Positions 48,001 through 54,000 of a DNA stretch of 64,000 bases are shown one piece after another. The stretch comes from Diphasiastrum complanatum (taxonomy: Eukaryota > Streptophyta > Lycopodiopsida > Lycopodiales > Lycopodiaceae), in NCBI GenBank assembly GCA_029204225.1, contig CM055098.1:25174973-25238972 (forward strand), written 5' to 3'. The notes below the pieces were generated by a model. It saw only the letters and a program-made list of their open reading frames with translations, made no database searches and was not told the origin of the DNA. The stretch's first letter is position 1; every line of letters starts with the position of its first letter. The position numbers and the translations under genes are program-made.

Positions 48001-51000
48001 ATCCTCAGCACCACTCTCTCTCTTCATGTTCAGCACGTTCGTTCTGTTTTTGTTTTGTTAGTTACTCATCATCTGTATGCTAAACGTTCTTTTGCTGTTG
48101 TACAAATCGAGTTTTTGGGCTTCTTTGTTACTAATGGTACTGTTCGTCTCGACCCTCGTAAGGTCCGTTCTATTCTTTTATGGCCTGTGCCTGCTGATGT
48201 TCATGATGTTCGTATGTTTCTTGGTCTTGCTATCCATCTTCGTAAACCAGCTGCTCATTTTGCCACTCTTGCATCTCCTTTGCATGCTCTGTTGAAAAAG
48301 GAAACTTCGTTTGCTTGGACTCCCACATGTCAGTCATCTTTTGATACTTTGAAGGTTAAGCTTACCACTGCCCCTGTTTTATGTCTTCCAGATTTTTCCC
48401 AGCGTTTTGCTGTTGAGACTGATGCTAGTTCCACAGGATTAGGTGCTTTGTTACGTCAGCGTCAGTGTGTTATTGCATATGAATCCCGTCGTCTTCGTTC
48501 GTATGAGCAATGCTATTCTACTCATGAAAAAGAGTTGCTTGCTATCATTTTTGCTTTAAAGAAGTGGCATCATTATCTGTATCGTGTTCCGTTTGATGTT
48601 TTTACTGATCACCATTCACTTCGTTATTTGTATACACAAAAGGATCTTAGTGATCGTCAGTGAGTTGGCTTCAGTTTTTACAGTCCTTTCATTTTGATAT
48701 TCATTATAAGCCTGGTAAAGTAACGCTGCTGCTGATGCTTTGTCTCGTTTACCTGCTCTTACTTACAGTCTTGTTACGTCTCCCCACTCTTGGTATGATG
48801 ATCTTCCTCAAGCTTATGCCACATGTCCAGACTTTCGTGATGTTATGTCGTCTGCCTCTCGTCCTTCCTCTCACCCTCACCAGGTTTATTCCATTGTTGA
48901 TCATCGTTTGTTTCACTATGGTTCGTTATGTATTCCCAGCACTCTCGACATACGTCCACTGCTCCTTCTTGATGCCCATTCCTCTCATGTTGGTGGCCAT
49001 TTTGGTTTTCAGAAGTCCTTGTTCCGTTTGAAAGAACATTTTTATTGGCCTTCCATGAAGCGTGAGCTTTCCCACCTTATTCATACTTGTGATTTTTGCC
49101 TTCGTAACAAGTATTCCCGTGAAAAACCTGGCGGTCTCCTTCAAAGTTGGCCTATTCCTTCCCGCCAGTGGACTGATATATCTATGGACTTCATTTTAGG
49201 TCTTCCCCGTACTCAGCGTGGTCATGACTCTTGTTTGGTGGTAGTTGATAGGTTTTCTAAACAAGCTCAATTCATACCAGTCAGACGTACTATTACAACA
49301 GAGCAGTGTGGTCGTCTATTTATTTATGAGATTTATACTTACTGATCGGGATACCAAGTTTACATCAGGTTTTTGGACAAAGATTATGCGTATCTTGGAT
49401 GTCTTCCTCTCCTTTTCTATCCCTTTCCTTCACCCAAATCATGATGAATGTTAGAGTAGAGGAGTAGAGTTAAGGAAGAGTAGTGTTAGTGGTGAATAGA
49501 GTTAGGGAGGAAGTAGGAAACTAACTAAAATTAGCATCTATGCATAGTTAGGGACCTATCTAGTGATCTAACCCTTGTTGATAGGCGGGAGGGCTATACT
49601 ACGCAAGATCTTCGACCCTACAGTGGTGCCGTTGCCGGGTATAGGTTTCCATTAAGTAATTTAGCTGCATTTTAACTATTTTATTGCTTTTAGGATACTT
49701 ATGGGCACTGCTTATCATTCTTCTGCGGATGGTCAGTCTGAGGTTATTAACCGGGTATTGGAGGATTATTTACGACATTATGTTTCTCCTTCTGGTCGTG
49801 ATTGGGATCAGCATTTATGTTTGGCTGAGTATAGTTATAATAGTTTTGTTAGTTCCAGCACAGGCGTTTCTCCTTTCCTGCTTGCTCATGGATACTCACC
49901 AGTTCTACCCGGTATACCTGCTCCTCCAGATGATGCACCTGTTACTATTTCATCTTATCTTTCGAGTGCTCAGGAGATTATTACTAGAGCTGCTACTCAT
50001 TTACAACATATTCAGCAACGGTACAGGACCATTGTTGATCGTCATCGGCGCCATGTTGAGTTTGCAGAGGGAAATACTGTTTTTCTCCGGTTACGCTTTG
50101 CTCGACATTGTTTTGTACAGGGTCTTGCTTCTACTGAGAAGCTTGCGCCGCGCTATTATGGGCCTTTTCAGATTTTTGAGCGCCTCAGTCCAGTTACATA
50201 TCGTCTTGAGTTACCTGCTGCTACTCGGGCTTGTGATATCTTTCATGTCAGTTTATTACGTGCTGCTATTGAGGATGATGCTCCTCGAGATTCCTCATTT
50301 CCTACAGATTCATAGCTTTTCCATTCCTGCCAGCTGCTATTTTACAGGTGCGCTTATTGCATAGTCGTCGCCATCGGCAGGTTCAGTTGTTGGTCCAGTG
50401 GGATGGTCGTCCTATTGAGGAGGCTACTTGGGAGCCCATTGATGTTTTTTATCATACCCCTATCCTGGCTGATCAGGCTCGATCACTTGTAGCTACCATT
50501 GCTTCTCGGGATGCTCCGGCTTCTCTTGATGTTCCTTTCTCAGATGGGATATCTTGATGCAGTATTTTTTCTCTGGCACTGGTTCTTATCTTATTTTGCC
50601 TACAATGTTCTTTATAGCCAGGGAGAGTTACGGACTACAGGATATAGGCCTACTGGGCTACTCTGCATATATTCCGCAGGCCTCTTTACATTTACTGTTG
50701 GTTATGTATATTTCTGGTTACGCATTTTATATTAGTCATGTACAGGCCCCAGAGCCTTTTTATATGCTTATGATCTGCACTGGGTCTTTTTTTATGACAT
50801 TGACTGGCCTTGGGGCCCTTATTTTATGGTTATATGTGGAGTGGGGGCCCGTAGGAGGGCGCACTATTTTCCCTCCACATTTTGCCTCCCTTTACTTTTG
50901 AATTCCTATCTTAGGGTTCATTGGTAGGGTATTTATAGGGGCATTTGTACACTCATTCTCCAGATTATTGATTGGTATTGCTTGGGCTCTTCGTGGGAGA

Positions 51001-52286
51001 ACCTATTGTCTTGTCTATTGCTTGTAGGGCTTTAGTCTATTGCTGTCTTTTATGCTTCATTGATTCAAACCTGAGATTTTGATCATAACTCTTAAGGTCT
51101 ATGAACTATGTAACCACGAGTCTGAACATAACTAGTCCTTTCTCCTCTGAACTCACTAAGAGTTTATTATATAAGTATTGCTTGTTCAACAAATTGGAAT
51201 TGGAAAGGTTTGTATCACATCTTTCTCCTTAATTTTCCTTTTATCATTGTTTTCATCTTTTAAAGCGTGTCACAGAAATTTTGACGAGCATATTTGGCAT
51301 GTCTTAGCTCTTAGACCACCTTTGAGCACATCTACAGCCTCTGATCAAGTGGACGATAGTTTCTGGCAGTGGCAGGCGCTACTTGTGCAGCGCGTGCTCA
51401 TCCAGGTTGGATAAGTTCATGGGTTTCATTTTTCACATTTCTCTTGTGGTCAGCAAGTTTTTACTACAACAATCAATGGATCGTAATGTTGTAGCATATT
51501 ATTTGTGTGATGGACGATGGAGTTGACGGTTTGAGACAGGCGAGACTTTATAAACTTTAAGATCACAATTTTTTTCAATGTTCGTTTTCTATTATAGAAA
51601 TGATATCCACACAATCTTGACAGGTAGGTCAGGTTGGTTTTTTGCAAGGTGCAAGTTGTGCAACCTTTTACTGAAATATTGTTTTCTTCCTTGTGCAGGT
51701 AGTAGCATTGTCCACTTCGCCGACTTATCGTCCTCTTCTTGATGCCTGTGCAGGCTATCTTGCTTCGTACTCTGCGGCTCATGTATGACGTCCGTCCTTA
51801 TTTTAGGTAGAATTCACTCAATGTGATTTAGTGTTTAGAAGTTTTGGGGGTTTTCAAGACCTTCAACTCCTTATATTTGATTTAAAGTACTCAAGAATTA
51901 AGCGAGAAGGTAAGAGAGACAGGCTGATTTGAGTTGCAGAATCATCAAGTGAGTTCCACTTGCAGATATTCATTCTTTTTGTTCTTGACTTTATTGCAGA
52001 AAAAAACTGCATGTGTTTTGATTGATTTATGTGCTGGGCCTCTTGCCCCGTGGCTTACAATGGTTGTAGCAAAGGTACACTTTTTTTGAGTGGAAGGTAT
52101 TCTTGTCCAAATGTAACTTCCACTAATCCACTGCGCTGAGTTTCAAAGCCAGACATACATTGATTTGCAACATGGACCTTCATAATGGCAAATTTCACTC
52201 AAAAATTCACCAAAACTGGTTTTTCTTGTGCTCTTTAGGTTGATCTTGCAGTTGAGCTTATTGAAGATCTTCTAGGTGTTATCCAG
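25266..52286 (+). CDS. Conserved plant protein with XRCC1-N / F5-8C-like domain, 13 exons, 3' end outside window
   Basis: Spliced from exons at 25266-25430, 25606-25686, 30744-30881, 31167-31277, 31502-31552, 31918-32018, 32866-32956, 33156-33293, 33456-33747, 51266-51405, 51699-51782, 52000-52074 and 52239-52286. This gives 505 codons without a stop, and the exon phases all agree. Residues about 10-130 look like a galactose-binding-like beta-sandwich of the XRCC1-N / discoidin type: [10 protein letters not shown], then E-W-L-L-L-E-L, then C-R-Y-V-R-I-S-C. The rest is helical and Leu-rich, without catalytic motifs. I recognise it as a protein conserved across plants but know no experimentally defined function or safe symbol. 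The family normally continues well beyond the last exon here. No frameshift or stop is seen, so the gene looks intact despite its retroelement-filled introns. Confidence 0.85.
25606..25686 (+). CDS. Host gene exon 2 (residues 56-82)
   Basis: Acceptor TATACAG, donor AAG/GTGGTA, phase 0. Encodes [15 protein letters not shown] and L-E-W-E-I-S-V-G, matching the XRCC1-N pattern I-x-x-I-x-I followed by V-x-V-G. Exon 1 and exon 2 are separated by only 175 bp. Confidence 0.88.
25687..27577 (+). other. Host intron 2, left part
   Basis: Intron 2 spans 25,687-30,743 (5,057 bp). This part is AT-rich, has no open frame of note and no recognised element, up to the MITE at 27,578. TTGTAGAT at 27,570-27,577 is its left target duplication. 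Confidence 0.55.
27578..27973. mobile_element. hAT-type MITE (396 bp) with terminal inverted repeats
   Basis: The ends are CATAGTTGCAACG and, inverted, CATAGTTGCACCG (12 of 13 identical). They are flanked on both sides by the 8-bp duplication TTGTAGAT (27,570-27,577 and 27,974-27,981). Several GCGATTT / AATCGC words lie near both ends, the subterminal repeats expected for hAT transposase binding. There is no coding capacity. An 8-bp duplication plus short inverted repeats defines a non-autonomous hAT element. Confidence 0.88.
27982..30743 (+). other. Host intron 2, right part
   Basis: No domain recognised. Short open frames at 29,220-29,438 (+), 29,551-29,775 (-) and 29,784-30,011 (+) show no known motif. 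A short imperfect duplication (CATCTTGTTC... ACAACAAAGG, ATATAAAAGAGTTGT) lies at about 30,500-30,570 and 30,600-30,670. The acceptor is ATCGCAG at 30,743. Confidence 0.5.
30744..30881 (+). CDS. Host gene exon 3 (residues 83-128)
   Basis: Opens [17 protein letters not shown] and ends A-I-F-F-I-Q, donor CAG/GTTCTT, phase 0. [11 protein letters not shown] is the most diagnostic part of the N-terminal domain. The exon lies 5 kb from exon 2 and would be missed by simple ORF scans because its flanks contain stops. Confidence 0.87.
31167..31277 (+). CDS. Host gene exon 4 (residues 129-165)
   Basis: Acceptor GATGCAG, donor CAG/GTATGT, phase 0. Encodes [13 protein letters not shown] and ends H-H-D-M-Y-L-Q. 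It finishes the beta-sandwich and starts the helical region. Confidence 0.87.
31502..31552 (+). CDS. Host gene exon 5 (residues 166-182)
   Basis: Only 17 codons, [17 protein letters not shown], between GGATGCAG and GAG/GTATGT. Phase 0 on both sides, and it continues the helix of exon 4. Confidence 0.82.
31918..32018 (+). CDS. Host gene exon 6 (residues 183-216)
   Basis: Acceptor TTTTGCAG, donor AAG/GTAGTA. It encodes [15 protein letters not shown]. It ends two bases into an Arg codon that exon 7 completes, so intron 6 is phase 2. Confidence 0.84.
32866..32956 (+). CDS. Host gene exon 7 (residues 216-246)
   Basis: Begins with the last base of the split Arg codon, then E-N-E-K-V-V-P-V and ends T-V-S-S-N-F-Q. 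Donor CAG/GTTGCT, phase 0. It is a polar linker. Confidence 0.82.
33156..33293 (+). CDS. Host gene exon 8 (residues 247-292)
   Basis: Acceptor CTTTCAG, donor AAG/GTGAAC, phase 0. Starts [10 protein letters not shown] and contains [16 protein letters not shown]. Confidence 0.85.
33456..33747 (+). CDS. Host gene exon 9 (residues 293-390)
   Basis: Starts [10 protein letters not shown] and ends [15 protein letters not shown]. The 3' end is the only uncertain junction. A GT donor after CAGGCAA (33,747/33,748) leaves one base and joins in frame to exon 10. A stronger-looking GC donor (CAG/GCAAGT at 33,743/33,744) would be phase 0 and has no suitable acceptor in the visible exon 10. I chose the GT site. 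Confidence 0.78.
33888..34262 (+). repeat. LTR-like sequence, left copy (TGTTATGG type)
   Basis: Starts TGTTATGGGCATACAGTACAT and parallels 43,086-43,430 with clear similarity, for example TTTTTGTAGGAGATACTTGG in both and a shared GTTGGAGAT(T/A)GCCA block. The right end is truncated or diverged, and no primer site follows. It may be the 5' LTR of an old element whose 3' LTR is the copy at 43 kb, both inside intron 9. Confidence 0.6.
34263..35108 (+). other. Intron 9 segment without recognised coding sequence
   Basis: Two overlapping antisense frames (34,619-34,858 and 34,630-34,974) are Thr/Ser/Pro/His-rich and match no family. They could be decayed retroelement Gag or linker, given the pol fragment that follows. 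Confidence 0.4.
35109..36416 (+). mobile_element. Chromovirus-type gypsy RT, RNase H and integrase zinc finger remnant
   Basis: Starts inside [22 protein letters not shown] (the usual G-L-T-N is V-L-T-N here) with the active-site box F-I-D-D-I-L-V-Y (about 35,260). RNase H shows [13 protein letters not shown] and [11 protein letters not shown] (35,695-35,790). At 36,270-36,410 lies the HHCC zinc finger of integrase, with [10 protein letters not shown] and C-M-P-C-Q-V-N-K. Multiple stops are present. It is cut by the LTR at 36,417, so the insertion of the antisense element broke its integrase. Confidence 0.8.
36417..36874 (-). repeat. 3' LTR of the antisense gag-only element (458 bp)
   Basis: On the minus strand it starts TGTTAGAAGTAATAAATG after the purine tract TTTAAAGAGGG (36,875-36,885) and ends ATTTCCTACA. 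A TATA-like TATTTATATGTAC lies at about 36,580, and a CT-rich stretch follows. The left end abuts chromovirus integrase sequence. Confidence 0.65.
37021..38214 (-). CDS. Copia-like Gag N-terminus fused to unrecognised region
   Basis: 397 codons from ATG at 38,214. Residues about 15-75 have [14 protein letters not shown] and [13 protein letters not shown], the start of copia-type Gag (Copia-like N-terminal and UBN2-type segments). The remaining 320 residues contain no zinc knuckle or enzyme motif, a hydrophobic patch ([16 protein letters not shown]) and a Gln-rich patch. This organisation resembles the ORF at 21,390-22,829, but the sequences are not obviously alike. It could be a chimeric Gag or an open remnant. 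Confidence 0.5.
   Translation of the reverse strand: MARDLGAIRTCSGEDMLDGTNYSSWSCKLRFCIDVIINILSVTRSILYHLRFCKTSKSAWETLLKMYRIKDSSSCFFLSTSSSLKVEEQSHAKFDHCLSTSTSLHRNVGMVKHSSSLEPFVANDGCISEELYEQASQDNVLEKAEIKHSLKPFGTNGGGEKIMSISTLVQSGVLLDLLGVQSGKLLVFFLRMVDTRFSHGLLIIFSLCYIVSILLCIGNGLQKVFGQQGPHLEHFGQQSLGDFVAVGQPSTASCWLSESLRDNKASFYLGGNTHASPKSVPYADFHVLMLTSYYDGVVLPSVGEQIIDSKIREDVMVKEYHTLLYVSCGKKTYGIMWEPLMDCKSIFRLVAGFLVTYFGWSMLVFTLRLDATALRILHLFTSGMIGAEISATSTASS
38781..38979. other. Spacer before the microsatellite
   Basis: No motif beyond more AAATCAGCA-like words and a GGCGCC/GGGCGCC pair. It probably still belongs to the leader of the antisense element. Confidence 0.35.
38980..39040 (+). repeat. Compound microsatellite (GT)n(CT)n
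   Basis: About 12 GT units followed without a gap by about 18 CT units. It marks the boundary between the antisense gag-only element and the next chromovirus fragment. Confidence 0.93.
39190..41345 (+). mobile_element. Chromovirus-type gypsy pol remnant (RT to integrase)
   Basis: RT starts near 39,330 ([20 protein letters not shown]) and has the active-site box Y-L-D-D-I-L-I-Y (39,739-39,762). It is broken by stops and shifts at 39,466-39,730. RNase H is well kept in the frame 40,171-41,142: [20 protein letters not shown] and T-D-Y-Q-S-L-K-Y. Integrase follows in the same frame: H-x3-H-type finger ([13 protein letters not shown], though C-x2-C is damaged) and the core [11 protein letters not shown] and [10 protein letters not shown]. 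After a stop at 41,140 the core continues to D-G-Q-I-E-R-T-N, then breaks. Confidence 0.85.
41268..41320 (+). repeat. Second copy of an RT segment
   Basis: GTACGGCCATTATGAGTTTC and the following bases to CTTGACAAAT repeat 39,624-39,676 almost exactly, although the surrounding sequence has already reached the end of integrase. This shows a rearrangement or a template switch within the element family. Confidence 0.8.
41360..43080 (+). mobile_element. Non-LTR retrotransposon (LINE) endonuclease and start of RT
   Basis: Shows the apurinic-type endonuclease domain: I-G-V-W-N-C-D-G-M (about 41,533), Y-I-W-I-H-I (41,795), G-D-F-N-A-R (41,930-41,947), Y-N-G-L-P-H-W-P (42,123), S-V-V-D-Y-L-M (42,190) and S-D-H-S-F-L-S-F (42,265-42,290). 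P-P-W-Y-D-A-E-C (42,540) and [10 protein letters not shown] with N-Y-R-T (43,010-43,070) mark the approach to RT. It then stops against the LTR at 43,086. Frames shift several times. The motifs fit an APE-type LINE but are not those of typical plant L1 elements. Confidence 0.78.
43086..43430 (+). repeat. LTR-like sequence, right copy (TGTTATG...CATAACA)
   Basis: 345 bp with a perfect 7-bp inverted terminus TGTTATG/CATAACA, preceded by a purine tract (TTGGGAGG). It is homologous to 33,888-34,262. The flanks GGAGG and GCATC do not form a target duplication, so it is either the 3' LTR of a disrupted element or a rearranged solo LTR. Confidence 0.65.
43431..44481 (+). other. Intron 9 segment with an internal duplication
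   Basis: No coding sequence recognised. A block of about 75 bp starting CAAAGGTTCTAG(G/A)ATCAGG and ending GCAGTAACAAGAT occurs twice (about 43,562-43,638 and 43,719-43,790). CTTAA at 44,482-44,486 is the left target duplication of the next element. Confidence 0.55.
44487..44951 (+). repeat. 5' LTR of the chromovirus (465 bp)
   Basis: AGTTAAGGACTGCAGG to GATCATAACT. A TATA-like GGTATTTATAGGGG lies at about 44,788-44,801. It is collinear with 50,626-51,090. Confidence 0.92.
44952..44965 (+). other. Primer binding site, initiator tRNA-Met
   Basis: TGGTATCAGAGCAC directly follows the LTR end TAACT. Its position fixes the unusual LTR end independently of the target duplication. Confidence 0.92.
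44966..45709 (+). other. Chromovirus leader with palindrome and tandem blocks
   Basis: Contains the perfect 20-bp palindrome at 45,141-45,160 (TAGCGGAAGT and its inverse) and three imperfect copies of a block starting TTGATTGGAGGCTGTCCA (45,297, 45,377, 45,447; spacing about 80 and 70 bp). There is no long frame before the gag ATG. Long leaders of this type often carry packaging or translation signals, which cannot be proved here. Confidence 0.6.
45710..46240 (+). pseudogene. Chromovirus Gag, capsid part, ends at a premature stop
   Basis: ATG at 45,710. A helical N-terminus ([14 protein letters not shown]) and a Pro-rich linker precede the Gag domain, with [25 protein letters not shown] and W-T-E-F. 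It ends at TAG 46,238. The capsid homology continues in another frame ([11 protein letters not shown], 46,304), so a stop and a shift have split Gag. Confidence 0.8.
46241..47480 (+). pseudogene. Chromovirus Gag end, zinc knuckle and protease
   Basis: The zinc knuckle [14 protein letters not shown] (46,672-46,713) has the canonical C-x2-C-x4-H-x4-C spacing. The aspartic protease follows with [13 protein letters not shown] (Asp codon at 46,978) and L-G-A-D-W-F, a chromovirus hallmark. A TAG follows the knuckle (46,718) and another ends the frame (47,476). The protease processes the Gag-Pol polyprotein in intact elements. Confidence 0.82.
47481..48663 (+). pseudogene. Chromovirus reverse transcriptase and RNase H
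   Basis: The frame from about 47,481 to 48,663 (ATG at 47,557) is uninterrupted. [45 protein letters not shown] (Ala of A-P is Gly here) and the active-site box Y-F-D-D-I-L (47,989-48,006). RNase [22 protein letters not shown] and F-T-D-H-H-S-L-R-Y. It ends at TGA 48,661 just before the connection to integrase. This is the best preserved enzyme region in the window. Confidence 0.88.
48664..50315 (+). pseudogene. Chromovirus integrase, interrupted by a 292-bp insertion
   Basis: The zinc finger has H-V-G-G-H-F-G-F and C-D-F-C-L-R-N-K (48,987-49,110). The core has [13 protein letters not shown] (Asp at about 49,189), L-T-D-R-D-T-K-F (49,346) and [10 protein letters not shown] (49,731, catalytic Glu). 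About 10 codons are missing before L-T-D-R-D, shifting the frame. The core is then split by the insertion at 49,401-49,692. The C-terminal part ([23 protein letters not shown]) is intact to 50,315. Confidence 0.88.
49401..49692 (+). mobile_element. Inserted LTR-like fragment with tRNA-Asp primer site
   Basis: 292 bp interrupt the integrase. The word GGAT flanks both sides (49,397-49,400 and 49,693-49,696). Inside, TGTTAGAGTAGAGG...CCCTACA (about 49,449-49,621) has LTR-like ends and is followed by TGGTGCCGTTGCCGGG (49,624-49,639), which matches the tRNA-Asp primer complement. It looks like a miniature or partial element consisting of one LTR plus primer site. No second LTR is present. Confidence 0.65.
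50348..50557 (+). pseudogene. Chromodomain end of the chromovirus polyprotein
   Basis: After a stop at 50,313 the sequence continues with [21 protein letters not shown], the core of a plant chromovirus chromodomain, which directs integration through histone marks. It ends at 50,557, about 70 bp before the 3' LTR. Confidence 0.85.
50626..51090 (+). repeat. 3' LTR of the chromovirus (465 bp)
   Basis: AGTTACGGACTACAGG to GATCATAACT, preceded by the purine tract AGCCAGGGAG and followed by CTTAA. Confidence 0.92.
51266..51405 (+). CDS. Host gene exon 10 (residues 390-436)
   Basis: Acceptor TTTTAAAG, two bases complete the split codon, then [10 protein letters not shown]. It contains [12 protein letters not shown] and ends R-V-L-I-Q, donor CAG/GTTGGA, phase 0. 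The join to exon 9 spans 17.5 kb. Confidence 0.83.
51699..51782 (+). CDS. Host gene exon 11 (residues 437-464)
   Basis: [20 protein letters not shown] then L-A-S-Y-S-A-A-H. Acceptor CTTGTGCAG, donor CAT/GTATGA, phase 0. D-A-C-A-G-Y-L is characteristic of this protein family. Confidence 0.86.
52000..52074 (+). CDS. Host gene exon 12 (residues 465-489)
   Basis: [18 protein letters not shown] then L-T-M-V-V-A-K. Acceptor TTATTGCAG, donor AAG/GTACAC, phase 0. Confidence 0.86.
52239..52286 (+). CDS. Host gene exon 13 (residues 490-505), last exon in window
   Basis: [16 protein letters not shown] between CTCTTTAG and CAG/GTTTGC. No stop codon and no later exon was found up to 64,000, so the coding sequence continues beyond the window across an intron of more than 11.7 kb. 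Confidence 0.82.
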
Positions 52287-53044
52287 GTTTGCAAGACGAC
52301 TCTTATTTTCTCAATAGTGGAAAATAATGCTGCATGAATGAAAGTTGCTGATTGTGTGATCTAAACTTCTGTGATCTCCATCAATAGAGAAATAAATTGT
52401 TACAGAGGTATTTCTTTCTTGATCCATTGTGATGAGTAGCATCAAAGATAACAATGACATATGTGCCTTTCCAAAGTACATGTGAAACAAGCTCAAAGCA
52501 TAGTTAATTGAAACTTTTTCCTAGTTATATTTTGTGGAAAAACTGGTTTCAACAAGTCTCTTTCTACAAGGCATTTTTCAAATCTGGAAATGTTTCTAAA
52601 ATACTTAACGGGATACTCATTCCCTTGCATGGGGAACGCTTCATCATCCAAGAGAGTGTGTTTCCCCATGCTCTGATTCTATAGTTACTCTATAATGTTG
52701 GTAATTGGTAACAACTCGATGTATTTTCTTCTCCTTTTGAGAACCACTGGCTCTTCCTCTTCACTTTTTCTATTTGCATCTTCATCTAGCCTTACCTTTA
52801 CGTGATGCATAATGATTCTAAACACTGTGCAATCCAGGATTGTACATCCCTCGCTAGAATTTCCGATTTAAAAAACTTGTATTGGAAACTTTGAAGACAA
52901 TGGCCACAATTGTAACAAGCCATTTCCAAAAAACACTTCGTATGATGATGAATTTTGTCATGTACATCTCCCTAAGATCCAAGTTTACCACTTGTCACAC
53001 CTGCTCATTTGAAAGAAATCGATAAGAAGTACTAGGCAACTTGT
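52287..53044 (+). other. Start of host intron 13
   Basis: AT-rich, no recognised element or exon, up to the first LTR fragment at 53,045. Confidence 0.55.
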
Positions 53045-53329
53045 AATGAAAGCATCACATAAGCAAGACTTAACCCTAGAAAGCAGGAAAGAGAGATTAA
53101 GGAGACTAAAGAGAGAGATCAATATCATCAGCTGAATAACAAATGACACAGATTCCCTACTTATAGCCTTAGGGAAGCCCTAAAAGGAAGCTTCCAGTGG
53201 CAAGGGCCCAATTGGGAGGGATAATAGTAGCGCCCTCCAAGAAGGCCCCCACTCTCCAGTAATATGTCCAAATGTCCAAATAAGGCCCAAGCCAACCATA
53301 TAGCCTAAGTGTCAATAATGAATAAAAGA
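53045..53329 (-). repeat. LTR fragment of an AGTTA/TAACT-type chromovirus (left copy)
   Basis: Nearly identical to 59,585-59,867 (ATGAAAGCATCACATAAGCA... to AGCCTAAGTGTCAA). The orientation is antisense, as judged from the adjoining leader at the right copy. Both its ends are truncated, and the right end is cut by the Tat-like element. Confidence 0.75.
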
Positions 53330-54000
53330 TTGAGCGAGATTTCATTATTGGATCGAACCTTGGATACACCGATCACTTTTCCATTGAATGTGTTGAATGT
53401 AGCTTGGATATCAACGGAGCCTATACCAGATCCGATTGAAGATGACCTCATTCCTGTGAGTCATGCCTTGACTTATGATGACAATGTAGAACTTACTGAT
53501 GAGCAGATTCTAAATCATGTGGATCCGACCAGATTTGAGTGCGTAATGTTCCTGATGAACCAACAATAAAACCGCCCAAAGTAGTTATATTGAAGGAAGA
53601 CAGGATCACAGGGTCAATGATGAAGAAACAAGCCAAGCAACATTATAATACGGTCCTGAACTGGGAAAATCCTCCTCAAAAGATTGATTCAAAAAATGTG
53701 CCACCCTTACTGGATGAAGGCAAAGGAAAAGTCAAGGATGATTCTACAAGTCAGAGTTCTAGCAAGACATCATCGTCTCGGAAGTCATCACCTCCATGAT
53801 CAATTCCTGCTAAGAAGGCTATGCTAAGATCCAAGACAAGTCCTTTCGACAAAGAACAAGCAGATGTTGTCCAACATGATATGCCCGAGCATTTTAAACG
53901 TTATACACTGGATGATGTGGTTATCATGTTACCTAAAGCACATCGTGAACCCAAAGAACAGGTGCCAGACTCGAAAGATGTTTACGATGACCCAACTAGG
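53309..54000 (+). pseudogene. Gypsy linker before reverse transcriptase
   Basis: Two frames (53,309-53,569 and 53,539-53,799) match the linker of the antisense copy: I-P-V-S-H-A-L-T-Y, L-N-H-x-D-P-T-R-F, K-K-Q-A-K-Q-H-Y-N-T-V-L and the Ser-rich S-S-S-K-T-S-S-S-R-K. A frameshift near 53,545 and a TGA at 53,797 interrupt it. Confidence 0.7.

Larger units (their letters stand above)
44487..51090 (+). mobile_element. Nearly complete chromovirus (Ty3/gypsy) with AGTTA...TAACT LTR ends
   Basis: 6,604 bp with two 465-bp LTRs differing at about a dozen positions plus two 1-bp indels (roughly 2.5%), an initiator-Met primer site, leader, Gag with zinc knuckle, protease, RT, RNase H, integrase and chromodomain. 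It sits between perfect CTTAA duplications (44,482-44,486 and 51,091-51,095). The LTRs begin AGTTA and end TAACT instead of TG...CA. It is the youngest dated insertion in the window, yet is already inactivated by a stop after Gag (46,238), stops at 46,718, 47,476 and 48,661, an integrase deletion near 49,340 and a 292-bp insertion. It lies in host intron 9, in the same orientation as the gene. Confidence 0.92.

Noticed and set aside
49684-50364. 226-codon Leu-rich frame that looks like a membrane protein
   Set aside because: It is the shifted shadow of the integrase C-terminus, whose motifs lie in the frame 49,701-50,315.
51178-51265. Upstream extension of exon 10 (frame open to 51,178)
   Set aside because: The extension is intronic pyrimidine-rich sequence ending in the acceptor TTTTAAAG. 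It would add a hydrophobic stretch not expected in this protein.
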